DNA of 64,000 nt from Arthrospiribacter ruber (GTDB lineage: Bacteria > Bacteroidota > Bacteroidia > Cytophagales > Cyclobacteriaceae), in the NCBI RefSeq assembly GCF_019343195.1, contig NZ_RPHB01000004.1, positions 1 through 64,000 on the forward strand, read 5' to 3'. Shown one piece after another: positions 15,265 to 22,500 of this stretch. Both the position numbers and the translations under genes were made by a program. Position 1 is the first letter of the stretch; each line of letters opens with the position of its first letter. Under the pieces are notes generated by a model. That model ran no database searches, had not been told where the DNA came from, and worked only from the letters and a program-made list of their open reading frames with translations.

Positions 15265-15332
15265 CAGAGGGTGGGGGATTCGATTCGCCGCGGCGAAACG
15301 GTTTGACCCTTACGACAGTTTTGCAAACTAAG
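15265..15332 (-). pseudogene. Truncated tRNA-Ser relic (3' part)
   Basis: On the minus strand this keeps the anticodon-arm, variable-arm and acceptor 3' sequences of the neighbouring tRNA-Ser. The T arm is replaced by TTCGCCGCGGCGAA, a perfect palindrome. The D arm and 5' acceptor strand are missing. It cannot fold as a tRNA. Its downstream terminator hairpin copy (15231-15257) is preserved. Confidence 0.8.
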
Positions 15333-15341
15333 CAGGCTATT

Positions 15342-15376
15342 AAACAAACAAAGCCCAATGCTATGCATTAGGCTTT
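15342..15376 (-). terminator. Terminator of tRNA-Ser
   Basis: The minus strand has a 12-bp stem, AAAGCCTAATGC (15365-15376) against GCATTGGGCTTT (15350-15361), with one G-U pair and a 3-nt loop. It is followed by GTTTGTTT. It begins 8 bp past the tRNA 3' end. Confidence 0.85.
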
Positions 15377-15383
15377 TGATTTG

Positions 15384-15472
15384 CAGAGGGTGGGGGATTC
15401 GAACCCCCGGTACGGTTTGACCCGTACGACAGTTTAGCAAACTGCTGGTTTAAGCCACTCACCCAACCCTCT
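15384..15472 (-). tRNA. tRNA-Ser (anticodon GCT)
   Basis: The acceptor strands AGAGGGT and ACCCTCT pair perfectly, with discriminator G at 15384. The anticodon arm GCAGT-TTGCTAA-ACTGT presents GCT, reading AGC/AGU serine codons. There is a long class II variable arm (CGTACGG...CCGTAC). The T arm is GGGGG-TTCGAAT-CCCCC. CCA is not encoded. Its 3' part is partly duplicated 119 bp away. Confidence 0.96.
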
Positions 15473-15705
15473 GTTCAACTCCAGAAGACATCCTGTCTCA
15501 GAAGTGATGCAAATATAAATGATAATTGGACAATTAAACAAAATGTTAATCTCATTTTAAACACCAAAATATCGTGATCCAAGTGGAATGCATATTAAAC
15601 ACTTGTATATCAATTGAAAAATAAATTGGTTAAGCCCAGTATTTTTTTGATTCCAGGATTCAAATGATTGCTTTTAACAATAGAAATAAAGTATAAAATG
15701 AAAAT

Positions 15706-15721
15706 TACCCTGTACAGGGTA
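15706..15721. promoter_or_regulatory. Perfect 16-bp palindrome, possible operator
   Basis: TACCCTGTACAGGGTA is a perfect inverted repeat. It is followed by TTTTTT and lies 23 bp upstream of a consensus -7 box, that is, at or just upstream of the expected -33 region. It could bind a dimeric regulator of the 92-aa gene at 15817. A terminator reading is less likely, because no gene ends just upstream on the plus strand. Confidence 0.45.
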
Positions 15722-15744
15722 TTTTTTATCAAGTTCAAAATGGA

Positions 15745-15752
15745 TACTTTTG
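15745..15752 (+). promoter_or_regulatory. Promoter -7 box TACTTTTG for the 92-aa gene
   Basis: Exact TAnnTTTG match, with a T-rich stretch (15722-15727) about 20 bp upstream in the -33 position. It gives a leader of roughly 55-60 nt before the ATG at 15817. Confidence 0.45.
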
Positions 15753-15816
15753 ACCATACAAATTGAAATTTATATATTAATTATTGAATAGTTCCAATTA
15801 ATACCTTTTAAGGATT

Positions 15817-16095
15817 ATGCTTATTTCTTCTTTACAAGGCGTCTTCTCCATCAATATGCATGAAACGGACCCTGACAAGCTATCCATCAAATCCAAAAAT
15901 AAAGAATCTTTACAGAGGATTTTTGATGAGAAACGAATTGATTCAATCAGTCATGAGAATTACAAGTTTTCTGTAAGCCTCTGCAAACAGGAGCTGGCAC
16001 ACGTACTCATTATGATGATTAAGGAAATTGATTATGCAGATTTTGACAAGTTCATTTCAGAATTGCACCTAAATTCTGACCAAGCTAGGGCTTGA
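15817..16095 (+). CDS. Small hypothetical protein, 92 aa
   Basis: I do not recognise a named family. It is a soluble, mixed-charge protein with no signal peptide or membrane segment. It begins MLISSLQGVFSINMHETDPD, has a beta-alpha-beta-like central part (KLSIKSKNKESLQRIFDEKR, then NYKFSVSLCKQELAHVLIMM), and ends with DYADFDKFISELHLN. The layout resembles small conserved Bacteroidota proteins of 75-95 aa seen as single genes, but I cannot name one. It stands alone, with a promoter-like box and an upstream palindrome suggesting regulated expression. Confidence 0.6.
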   Translation: MLISSLQGVFSINMHETDPDKLSIKSKNKESLQRIFDEKRIDSISHENYKFSVSLCKQELAHVLIMMIKEIDYADFDKFISELHLNSDQARA

Positions 16096-16346
16096 TTTGT
16101 CGTTATTTTAAATAATTCGGTAATATATGCTAATCTAATTTTTTGAAAACACAAAATCCATTTATATATTTATAAAAGAATTTTTTTTAACACCAAACAA
16201 TTCTCTTCTTTTTATTTTGAAAAGGAATATAATTCTATTAATTATTACTGTTCAAAATTTTATTTTAAGCCCTCCTCTGCTTACCTTTAACTCATAAACA
16301 GGTCAATTTAACTTGTTTTTAGTAAAAACGGTAATCACTATCTGGT

Positions 16347-17660
16347 ATGTTGAAAGTTGATGAAATACAAGCCCTCATCCCATCTAATATCAAATTTTCT
16401 GACCTGATTTATGTATGCGTAGTAGATGTGGAAGGGCAGATTTGGTATGCCAATACAAAATTTCAAAAATTCGTAGGCCAAAAACCTCTTTCTACATGTG
16501 AAGTGAACTTCAGCGAGTGTTTCCCGGATCTTGATAATGATGAGCTGCATTCATTTTGGATAGATGTGATCGGAAGACCAAATGAATGTATCAAATTGGA
16601 TATCGATCAAAATGAAGGTTCATCAAGCTGGGAATTTTCTGCCTTGATGACTCTAGAGGGGGATTTTGGAGGAATTATGGGAGTTGGTTATCCCAAAAAA
16701 GTAGTGGTGAGTTCCGCTACAGATTATTCCTTTCCAAAAGATGTTAATCCTGCAATGGATATTTTTTTCCAGTTGGACCATAAGTGGCAGTTTCTCAATG
16801 TAAATCACTTAGGAGAAAAATTCTTTGAACAGAAAAAGGACAAACTTCTGGGACAAACATTGTGGCAGGTTTACCCTGAAAAGGACATTTATAGGTATGC
16901 GCTTGAATTTAAGAAAGCCAAAGAAAGTAAAACAATGAGGGTGTTTGAGGACTTTAGCACACTTAATGGACGTTGGTACAAAATTTACATCTTGCCCCGT
17001 AAAGCTGGAATAGATGTTATTTTCAAAGACATTTCACATATACAAAACTTATCAGAGGAAATACAACAGCTACAGCTGACCTTGCAATCTGTCCTGGAAA
17101 GTTCAGAAGAAAGCATTTTGCTTGTAGGCAGAGACCTTAAAATATCCGGCTATAATTCCAAAGCTGAAAAATTCATAAAGAAACAGTTTAAAAGAGAGTT
17201 GAATGATGGGGACAAATTCAGCAACTATTTGTCAGAAGGCTTAGATGAAATTTTTCTGAAAGAAGCTGAATCTATCTTAAACGGTAAGTTCAAATCATTT
17301 GAATCGGAAATTGTATTGAAAGGTAATAACTCTAAATCATTGTTTACGCATAAGTTTTTTCCTTTAATTGATCCTTTCGAAAATATTGTAGGCTTTGGAT
17401 ATGCTTTCAAAGATGTACAGGAAAGCACTTCGAAAGAAAAGAAAATGAAAGCCCAAAACAGAGTTATGAGAGATATCCTTCATCATCAGAGTACACTTCT
17501 CCGCTCGCCATTATCCTCCATATTAGGTTTACTGGAATTAATAGATCATAGCCAATTGGATACCGAAAACAAAAAATATCTTTCTTATTTAAAGTCTTTG
17601 GCCCAAGAACTTGATAAAATCATCCGTCAAAACTCAAAGAAGGTGTCGGATTTGGATTAA
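16347..17660 (+). CDS. PAS-domain protein ending in a degenerate DHp-like helix, no ATPase domain
   Basis: This 437-aa cytoplasmic protein has three PAS-like modules: about 15-125 (SDLIYVCVVDVEGQIWYANT), about 135-245 (AMDIFFQLDHKWQFLNVNHL) and about 255-370 (LESSEESILLVGRDLKISGY). A helical segment, HHQSTLLRSPLSSILGLLEL (about 378-397), matches the dimerisation/phosphoacceptor helix of PAS kinases. The usual SHxLRxPL His is Thr here (STLLRSPL), and the protein ends without a HATPase domain. It therefore cannot be a conventional kinase and may be a signalling scaffold or dimerisation partner. It converges on the next gene and shares its stop region (TTAA 17657-17660). Confidence 0.85.
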   Translation: MLKVDEIQALIPSNIKFSDLIYVCVVDVEGQIWYANTKFQKFVGQKPLSTCEVNFSECFPDLDNDELHSFWIDVIGRPNECIKLDIDQNEGSSSWEFSALMTLEGDFGGIMGVGYPKKVVVSSATDYSFPKDVNPAMDIFFQLDHKWQFLNVNHLGEKFFEQKKDKLLGQTLWQVYPEKDIYRYALEFKKAKESKTMRVFEDFSTLNGRWYKIYILPRKAGIDVIFKDISHIQNLSEEIQQLQLTLQSVLESSEESILLVGRDLKISGYNSKAEKFIKKQFKRELNDGDKFSNYLSEGLDEIFLKEAESILNGKFKSFESEIVLKGNNSKSLFTHKFFPLIDPFENIVGFGYAFKDVQESTSKEKKMKAQNRVMRDILHHQSTLLRSPLSSILGLLELIDHSQLDTENKKYLSYLKSLAQELDKIIRQNSKKVSDLD

Positions 17661-19210
17661 AAAAAGTTGCTGTAATCAAAACCAAAAAGCTTTGGCGGAA
17701 CAGTAAAACCTCCGGCTGAAATCTGTTCGGAAGAAATCCATCCTGTATTATCGTGCTTCAAAAAAATAGCTTCTGTCTGTCCCAAAACGGCAGGGCTGCC
17801 CAGGACAATTCTGCTTTTCTTTCCGTTAAAAATGTCAAAATCAGCATATCCCGAAAAGAGCCATACAAAACACTGTGTTGATAAGCCTGCATTGGTATAT
17901 CCAACCATTACAATATCACCTGTGACTGGATTGATATCGGCTCCCGTAATCAGGCCCTGCGAATCAAACTCTGATACAAGCTCGGCGACATGGTCACCCG
18001 GAGTACTGGATAGGGTGTAATACCTTGTTTTGTTATCCAACCAGTTTTTACTGAAAAGATGTAGCTTGTCATTGGCAAAAAAAAAGGCCTCGCAGTCAAA
18101 ATTATTATTGTTAAGTGCTGCGGTGAAGTCTGTTTGATCACTGTATTTGAAAGTAATCTTTTCAGCTTCCACTTTGTCCTCATTGATGATTTTGGACTTT
18201 TCTACCCGGTACACGGTCAGGTCTGTCCTATTTCCTGAGTTGTTACCAAAATCACCTATATAAAGAAAGTTGTCATCCTGGGCAAGGCTTTCCCAGTCAA
18301 CATTGGAAGCATTGTTGATTCTTACTGATTTTAGGGTTGCTCCATTAGATTCATCGAGTTGATAGACAATGTTTTCATTACCACTGTCATTGATGGTCCA
18401 TATTTTACCGTTGAAATAGGCCAAACCAGAACTTTCTCTAAGTTCTGTATTAAGGTTTGTCAAAAATTGTGGCATCTGCGATGCGGGCACTGGACCAACA
18501 TTGACCAAGAGTTCTTCTTCGATCAACTCAAAGTCCTTTATTTGTAGATCTATCACTTCTCCTGTACCATCGGATACCTTGACTCTATAATTATAATGCT
18601 TATAAGCCTCGACTTCAATGGTCCGTCTTATGGTATTCTGAAAAATATTTTCAATAATCTCCAAAACAGGTTGACTGCCTGATTTAGCATACTTATAATA
18701 ATGGTTGCCCAATAAGTTCATGTCGAAATTTCCATTATCTACTAAAATTGGACTAGTTTCCAGAAAATTATTCTCCACTGTAATCAGGCCATATTCAGTT
18801 TCCGCTTCTAGCTTTAATTCCAATGTAGGTGCATTAAGTCTAAATTCACCTTGCGCCAAAAAGGGCAAGAAGTCTTCATAATTCCCTCCACTCACTTCAG
18901 AGCTATAAGTATAATCTGCATAAGGCATAGAAAGGGAGCTGTTAGAGAAATCATTTGGGTCGTAGTTTAGCTCGTATTTTTCACCTGTCTGTCTGTTCGT
19001 AAAAGTAACTTTGGCTTCATTTCTAAATACATGATTCCAGACAGAACCTGAACTTATTCTCGCTCCGGGATTGCCTTGATGATAGGTCTGGAGCTCCAAT
19101 GTTCCCAACCTAACAGTTCCTTCCTGAATACCGGGCGTTTCTTCCTTTTTTTCACATCCCAAAAGGACCAAACCGAGAAGGAGTAATAAATGAATAGACT
19201 TAAACTTCAT
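17657..19210 (-). CDS. Lipoprotein with C-terminal beta-propeller-like domain
   Basis: This 517-aa exported lipoprotein has a signal with lipobox LVLLGC (Cys19). Residues of about 30-255 form a region of unknown beta-rich domains. Residues of about 262-515 form a propeller-like domain with ESSGLAYFNGKIWTINDSGN, NVDWESLAQDDNFLYIGDFG and GNRTDLTVYRVEK. That pattern resembles esterase-like/phytase-like or SdiA-regulated propellers of Bacteroidota surface proteins. The activity is unknown. It overlaps the PAS gene convergently by 4 nt with no terminator between them. Confidence 0.78.
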   Translation of the reverse strand: MKFKSIHLLLLLGLVLLGCEKKEETPGIQEGTVRLGTLELQTYHQGNPGARISSGSVWNHVFRNEAKVTFTNRQTGEKYELNYDPNDFSNSSLSMPYADYTYSSEVSGGNYEDFLPFLAQGEFRLNAPTLELKLEAETEYGLITVENNFLETSPILVDNGNFDMNLLGNHYYKYAKSGSQPVLEIIENIFQNTIRRTIEVEAYKHYNYRVKVSDGTGEVIDLQIKDFELIEEELLVNVGPVPASQMPQFLTNLNTELRESSGLAYFNGKIWTINDSGNENIVYQLDESNGATLKSVRINNASNVDWESLAQDDNFLYIGDFGNNSGNRTDLTVYRVEKSKIINEDKVEAEKITFKYSDQTDFTAALNNNNFDCEAFFFANDKLHLFSKNWLDNKTRYYTLSSTPGDHVAELVSEFDSQGLITGADINPVTGDIVMVGYTNAGLSTQCFVWLFSGYADFDIFNGKKSRIVLGSPAVLGQTEAIFLKHDNTGWISSEQISAGGFTVPPKLFGFDYSNFF

Positions 19211-19309
19211 AATGAATTGAACTGTATCAAATCACTAAGATAGGAAAATGAAACTCTCTTAAACATTTACAAAAACAAAAAGTTACCTAATAAATAAACC
19301 AATAGAGTC

Positions 19310-19732
19310 ATGAAAGAGGTCTTAAAAGAGTATTCATCTAAGTCCAATGGAAACAGTAACGGAAAGAGGACTCTAAAAAAAGAAAACCCATTGCTAATAA
19401 AGGACGCCATATTTGTAAGAAACAAAGGGAATCTTGTCAAAGTTAAGTTTTCTGACATCATGTGGATGAAAGGAGATGGAAATTACACCACATTAGTGAC
19501 CAGATCCAATGTTTATTCCCTAAGGAACATTCTTAAAGAATTTGAATCTGTATTGCCTTCAGATGAATTCATAAGAATCCACAAGAGCTACATTGTAAGA
19601 ATTGAAGAAATTGTGACTATCAATCCCAAAGAACTGACAGTTGGTAAGGATTCTGTCCCGGTAGGTAGGACTTACTACCAAAACCTCCTAAACGGAATCA
19701 ATAAATTGGGCTCAGGGGGGAATGAATCCTGA
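19310..19732 (+). CDS. Stand-alone LytTR DNA-binding protein
   Basis: This 140-aa protein has a basic, low-complexity N-terminus (SSKSNGNSNGKRTLKKEN) and a complete LytTR domain from about 30: VKVKFSDIMWMKGDGNYTTL, VLPSDEFIRIHKSYIVRIEE and VPVGRTYYQNLLNGI. There is no receiver domain, so it is not phosphorylated in the classical way. It probably acts as a transcription factor controlled by its level or by a partner. Its stop directly abuts the stop of queA on the other strand (19732/19733). Confidence 0.9.
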   Translation: MKEVLKEYSSKSNGNSNGKRTLKKENPLLIKDAIFVRNKGNLVKVKFSDIMWMKGDGNYTTLVTRSNVYSLRNILKEFESVLPSDEFIRIHKSYIVRIEEIVTINPKELTVGKDSVPVGRTYYQNLLNGINKLGSGGNES

Positions 19733-20956
19733 TCAAGCCCTCCAATAGATGTTGCTGTCCCCATAGCTAAGAAACCTGTAATCCATTTCTAATGCCTCAT
19801 TATAGATTTTAAACCAATCGCCTTTTGTAAATGCGGCAATCAACAATACCAATGTTGATGAAGGTTGGTGGAAGTTGGTGATAAGACCATCACAAACTTT
19901 GAATTCATATCCGGGCATGATAAAAATCTCAGTGGAACCCGTAATTTCTCTGAGGTTTTTTGTTTTCATCATATCCAGTACCTTACTGAAACTCTCTTTT
20001 CTAGAAGGAAGATTTTCGAAATTCCCATAAGGGTAGAGTTTTTCTATAAAAAACTCTGAAGCTTCATTGGCCAGTAATTTAACACCAAACCAGTAAAGGC
20101 TTTCTAAAGATCTCATGGAGGTAGTGCCGACAGAAACGATTTTGCAGGTAGATTCTGCGAGCTTTGCTACTGTTTCCAAGTCTATGGCAACTTGTTCACT
20201 GTGCATATTATGTTCGGTGACAAGGTCGGATTTGATCGGTTGAAAAGTTCCCGCACTCACATGAAGAGTCAGGTAAACATCTTCAATCCCTTTGTTTCGG
20301 ATTTGCTCAAAAACAGCATCTGTAAAATGTAATCCGGCGGTTGGAGCTGCCACAGCTCCTTCTTTTTTGGAGTAGACGGTCTGATACCTTGGCTTATCCT
20401 CTTTGGTAGCTTTGCGATTGAGGTAGGGAGGGAGGGGAACTTCACCTGAAGCTTCCACCAAAGAAACAAATGGTACGTGCTGCCCGTCCCAAGTAAATTC
20501 TACCCACTTTTTATCCCTGTCGATCAATTGTGCTTTAAGCTCTATTTCCTGATCATGAATCTGAATAATACCTTTTAGAATTTCCTTTTCTTTCCATTTT
20601 TTTAAGTTACCTATCATGCATTCCCAGGATACACCTTTAGTATTGATCATAACTTCATTGATGACTGTACTTGGCGCCACAGGTTTAAGGAGGAAAATCT
20701 CGATCTTCGCACCGGAAGCTCTCTGAAAAATCATTCTGGCAGGAATAACTTTCGTATTGTTCAAAACCAGGAGACTATCCGAAGGCAGAAGTCCAGGCAA
20801 ATCCCGGAACATGTGATGACTGATCTGTCCATTTTTATATTGAAGCAGCTTGGATTCATCCCTTTTTTCAAGGGGAAACTTGGCGATCTTTTCTTCAGGT
20901 AATGTATATTCGTAATCTGATAATTTTATATTTTGAATAGTATTCAACAAAGTCAT
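19733..20956 (-). CDS. queA: S-adenosylmethionine:tRNA ribosyltransferase-isomerase QueA
   Basis: This cytoplasmic enzyme of queuosine biosynthesis transfers the ribosyl part of SAM to 7-aminomethyl-7-deazaguanine in tRNA, forming epoxyqueuosine. Family blocks are clear: DYEYTLPEEKIAKFPLEKRD, LLVLNNTKVIPARM, SGEVPLPPYLNR, YQTVYSKKEGAVAAPTAGLH, HVSAGTFQPIKSD, SVGTTSMRSLES and ITNFHQPSSTLVLLIAAF. At 407 aa it is longer than the roughly 350-aa E. coli type, with extra sequence in the middle and before the C-terminal block. It is transcribed alone, with a consensus -7 box 31-38 bp upstream. Confidence 0.96.
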   Translation of the reverse strand: MTLLNTIQNIKLSDYEYTLPEEKIAKFPLEKRDESKLLQYKNGQISHHMFRDLPGLLPSDSLLVLNNTKVIPARMIFQRASGAKIEIFLLKPVAPSTVINEVMINTKGVSWECMIGNLKKWKEKEILKGIIQIHDQEIELKAQLIDRDKKWVEFTWDGQHVPFVSLVEASGEVPLPPYLNRKATKEDKPRYQTVYSKKEGAVAAPTAGLHFTDAVFEQIRNKGIEDVYLTLHVSAGTFQPIKSDLVTEHNMHSEQVAIDLETVAKLAESTCKIVSVGTTSMRSLESLYWFGVKLLANEASEFFIEKLYPYGNFENLPSRKESFSKVLDMMKTKNLREITGSTEIFIMPGYEFKVCDGLITNFHQPSSTLVLLIAAFTKGDWFKIYNEALEMDYRFLSYGDSNIYWRA

Positions 20957-20986
20957 TGGTTCGGGGTTCTAGATTCAATTGGCCTG

Positions 20987-20994
20987 CAAATATA
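20987..20994 (-). promoter_or_regulatory. Promoter -7 box TATATTTG for queA
   Basis: Exact TAnnTTTG match on the minus strand, with TTTTG about 23 bp further upstream. The predicted leader is about 25 nt. Confidence 0.5.
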
Positions 20995-21000
20995 GCTTGA

Positions 21001-22107
21001 ATGAACTTAGATTTAAACAAAATCCAATTCTCCTATTTTCCACATATATTGAAGTTTAGGTTTGAAGCCGGTACTTCACGGGGAACGTTGACCGAAAAGA
21101 AGACTTTTTTTATAAAAGCCAATAGAAAAGAAAACCCTGACCTTTCGGGTTGGGGAGAAGCGGCCCCTTTACCCAAATTGAGTCTCGACGACAGAGAGGA
21201 TTTTGAGAAAATGCTTTCCGAAATCTGTCAGAGACTCTCGCTTTCTGATATTCCCAAAAGTGAATCTGCCATATTGGATTGGGTAAAGAAACATGTTCCA
21301 ACAGGTTTTCCTAGTATCAGATTTGCATTTGAGATGGCTTTGCTGGACTTGTTTCATGGTGGCCGCAAAATGATTTTTGATACTGGCTTTTACACCTCTA
21401 AAATGCCTATCCCAATCAATGGTCTTATCTGGATGGGAAGTAAAGAAGCCATGTTAGCGCAGATAGATTCCAAACTTGATCAAGGATTTGATTGTATCAA
21501 AATGAAAATCGGTGCCATTGATTTCGATCAGGAATGTAAACTGTTGGGATATATAAGAAGCAAATATTCAGAAGATCAAATCACTTTAAGAGTGGATGCC
21601 AATGGTGCATTCCATCCAAAAGAAGCACTTCAAAAACTAAAAAAGCTGGCTGAATATGATCTTCATAGCATAGAACAGCCCATCAGGCAGGGGCAATTGA
21701 AAGAAATGGAGAAATTGTGCCAAGAAAGCCCTTTGGCGATAGCTTTGGATGAAGAGTTGATTGGAGTAGATGCTGAAAGTAAGAAAAAAGAACTTTTGGA
21801 AACTATCCGTCCTCCTTACATAATTTTGAAGCCAACACTGCTTGGAGGTATCAAATCATCCATGGAATGGATTAATATAGCAGAAAGCATGGGGATAGGT
21901 TGGTGGATGACCTCTGCTTTGGAAAGTAATATAGGCTTGAATGCCATAGCGCAGTTTACATCAACTTTTGATACTTCTTTGCCTCAAGGTCTTGGTACAG
22001 GACAGCTTTATCATAATAATGTACCTTCACCACTAAAAATCAAATCCGGTCAACTTTTTTATGATGCAGGTGAAGAAGATTGGGTAAACCCAAATATCGG
22101 GGTATAA
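21001..22107 (+). CDS. menC: o-Succinylbenzoate synthase (enolase superfamily)
   Basis: This enzyme of menaquinone synthesis dehydrates SHCHC to o-succinylbenzoate. The enolase-superfamily residues are visible: K167 and K169 in CIKMKIG, metal ligands D199 (LRVDANGAF), Glu in SIEQPI (about 226) and Asp in ALDEELI (about 251), and a final Lys in ILKPTLLGG (about 277). The segment WWMTSALESNIGLNAIAQF and GLGTGQLY are typical of Bacteroidota MenC. A dipeptide epimerase is the main alternative within the superfamily, but the SALESNIGLNA signature favours MenC. The gene is not next to other men genes here and is divergent from queA with a 44-bp gap. Confidence 0.87.
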   Translation: MNLDLNKIQFSYFPHILKFRFEAGTSRGTLTEKKTFFIKANRKENPDLSGWGEAAPLPKLSLDDREDFEKMLSEICQRLSLSDIPKSESAILDWVKKHVPTGFPSIRFAFEMALLDLFHGGRKMIFDTGFYTSKMPIPINGLIWMGSKEAMLAQIDSKLDQGFDCIKMKIGAIDFDQECKLLGYIRSKYSEDQITLRVDANGAFHPKEALQKLKKLAEYDLHSIEQPIRQGQLKEMEKLCQESPLAIALDEELIGVDAESKKKELLETIRPPYIILKPTLLGGIKSSMEWINIAESMGIGWWMTSALESNIGLNAIAQFTSTFDTSLPQGLGTGQLYHNNVPSPLKIKSGQLFYDAGEEDWVNPNIGV

Positions 22108-22110
22108 AAA

Positions 22111-22133
22111 AAGTCCCGGAAATTCCGGGACTT
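22111..22133. terminator. Bidirectional terminator between menC and the cold-shock gene
   Basis: Perfect 10-bp stem AAGTCCCGGA/TCCGGGACTT with a 3-nt loop, an A-run on the left and T-rich sequence on the right. It serves both convergent genes. Confidence 0.88.
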
Positions 22134-22161
22134 CTTAAAATGATGTCAATGTGTATATAGC

Positions 22162-22353
22162 TTAGACTACTTTTACATTCACAGCGTTTAGGCCTTTTCT
22201 TCCTTCTTTAAGGTCGAAAGTAACTTCGTCATCTTCTCTGATTTCGTCGATCAAGCCTGTGATGTGAACGAAATACTCTTTTGATGATTCGTTGTCAACG
22301 ATAAATCCGAATCCTTTAGACTCGTTAAAAAATTTTACTTTTCCTGTGTTCAT
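22162..22353 (-). CDS. Cold-shock domain protein
   Basis: This single OB-fold cold-shock protein of 63 aa binds single-stranded RNA/DNA and acts as an RNA chaperone. RNP1 (KGFGFIVD) and RNP2 (EYFVHIT) are intact. The small size matches the CspA family. A promoter-like box lies about 30 bp upstream, giving a very short leader, so the long structured 5' UTR typical of E. coli cspA is not apparent here. Confidence 0.96.
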   Translation of the reverse strand: MNTGKVKFFNESKGFGFIVDNESSKEYFVHITGLIDEIREDDEVTFDLKEGRKGLNAVNVKVV

Positions 22354-22380
22354 GATATTGAAATTGAATTATTAATGATT

Positions 22381-22388
22381 CAAAGGTA
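22381..22388 (-). promoter_or_regulatory. Promoter -7 box TACCTTTG for the cold-shock gene
   Basis: Exact TAnnTTTG match on the minus strand, 28-35 bp before the ATG. No TTTG occurs at the right -33 distance. Confidence 0.45.
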
Positions 22389-22500
22389 CGGATACTTTTT
22401 ACAATTAAAACCATTATGTTAAAATATTTCCAAAGTATTTTTGGTGATTAACCAAAAAATATTTCATTTTTCAACCTGTATTTATTACATAATTAGAGAT

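Larger units (their letters stand above)
15226..15462. repeat. Tandem near-duplicate of the tRNA-Ser 3' region and its terminator (119-bp offset)
   Basis: Copy 1 (about 15226-15335) and copy 2 (about 15345-15454) share the terminator hairpin, the spacer and the 3' two thirds of tRNA-Ser. For example, aagcccaatgctatgcat starts at 15232 and again at 15351. Copy 1 diverges in the T arm, where about 10 bases are replaced by a 14-bp palindrome at 15284-15297. It loses similarity before the D arm. Confidence 0.85.
15473..15816. other. AT-rich intergenic region with a palindrome and promoter-like box
   Basis: No gene is supported in these 344 bp. The only structured elements are the 16-bp palindrome at 15706-15721 and the TACTTTTG box at 15745-15752, listed separately. 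Confidence 0.6.

Noticed and set aside
22436-22461. Weak T/A-only hairpin (TTTTTGGT/ACCAAAAA) after the lactonase gene
   Set aside because: No T-run follows on the minus strand and the GC content of the stem is too low to call a terminator.
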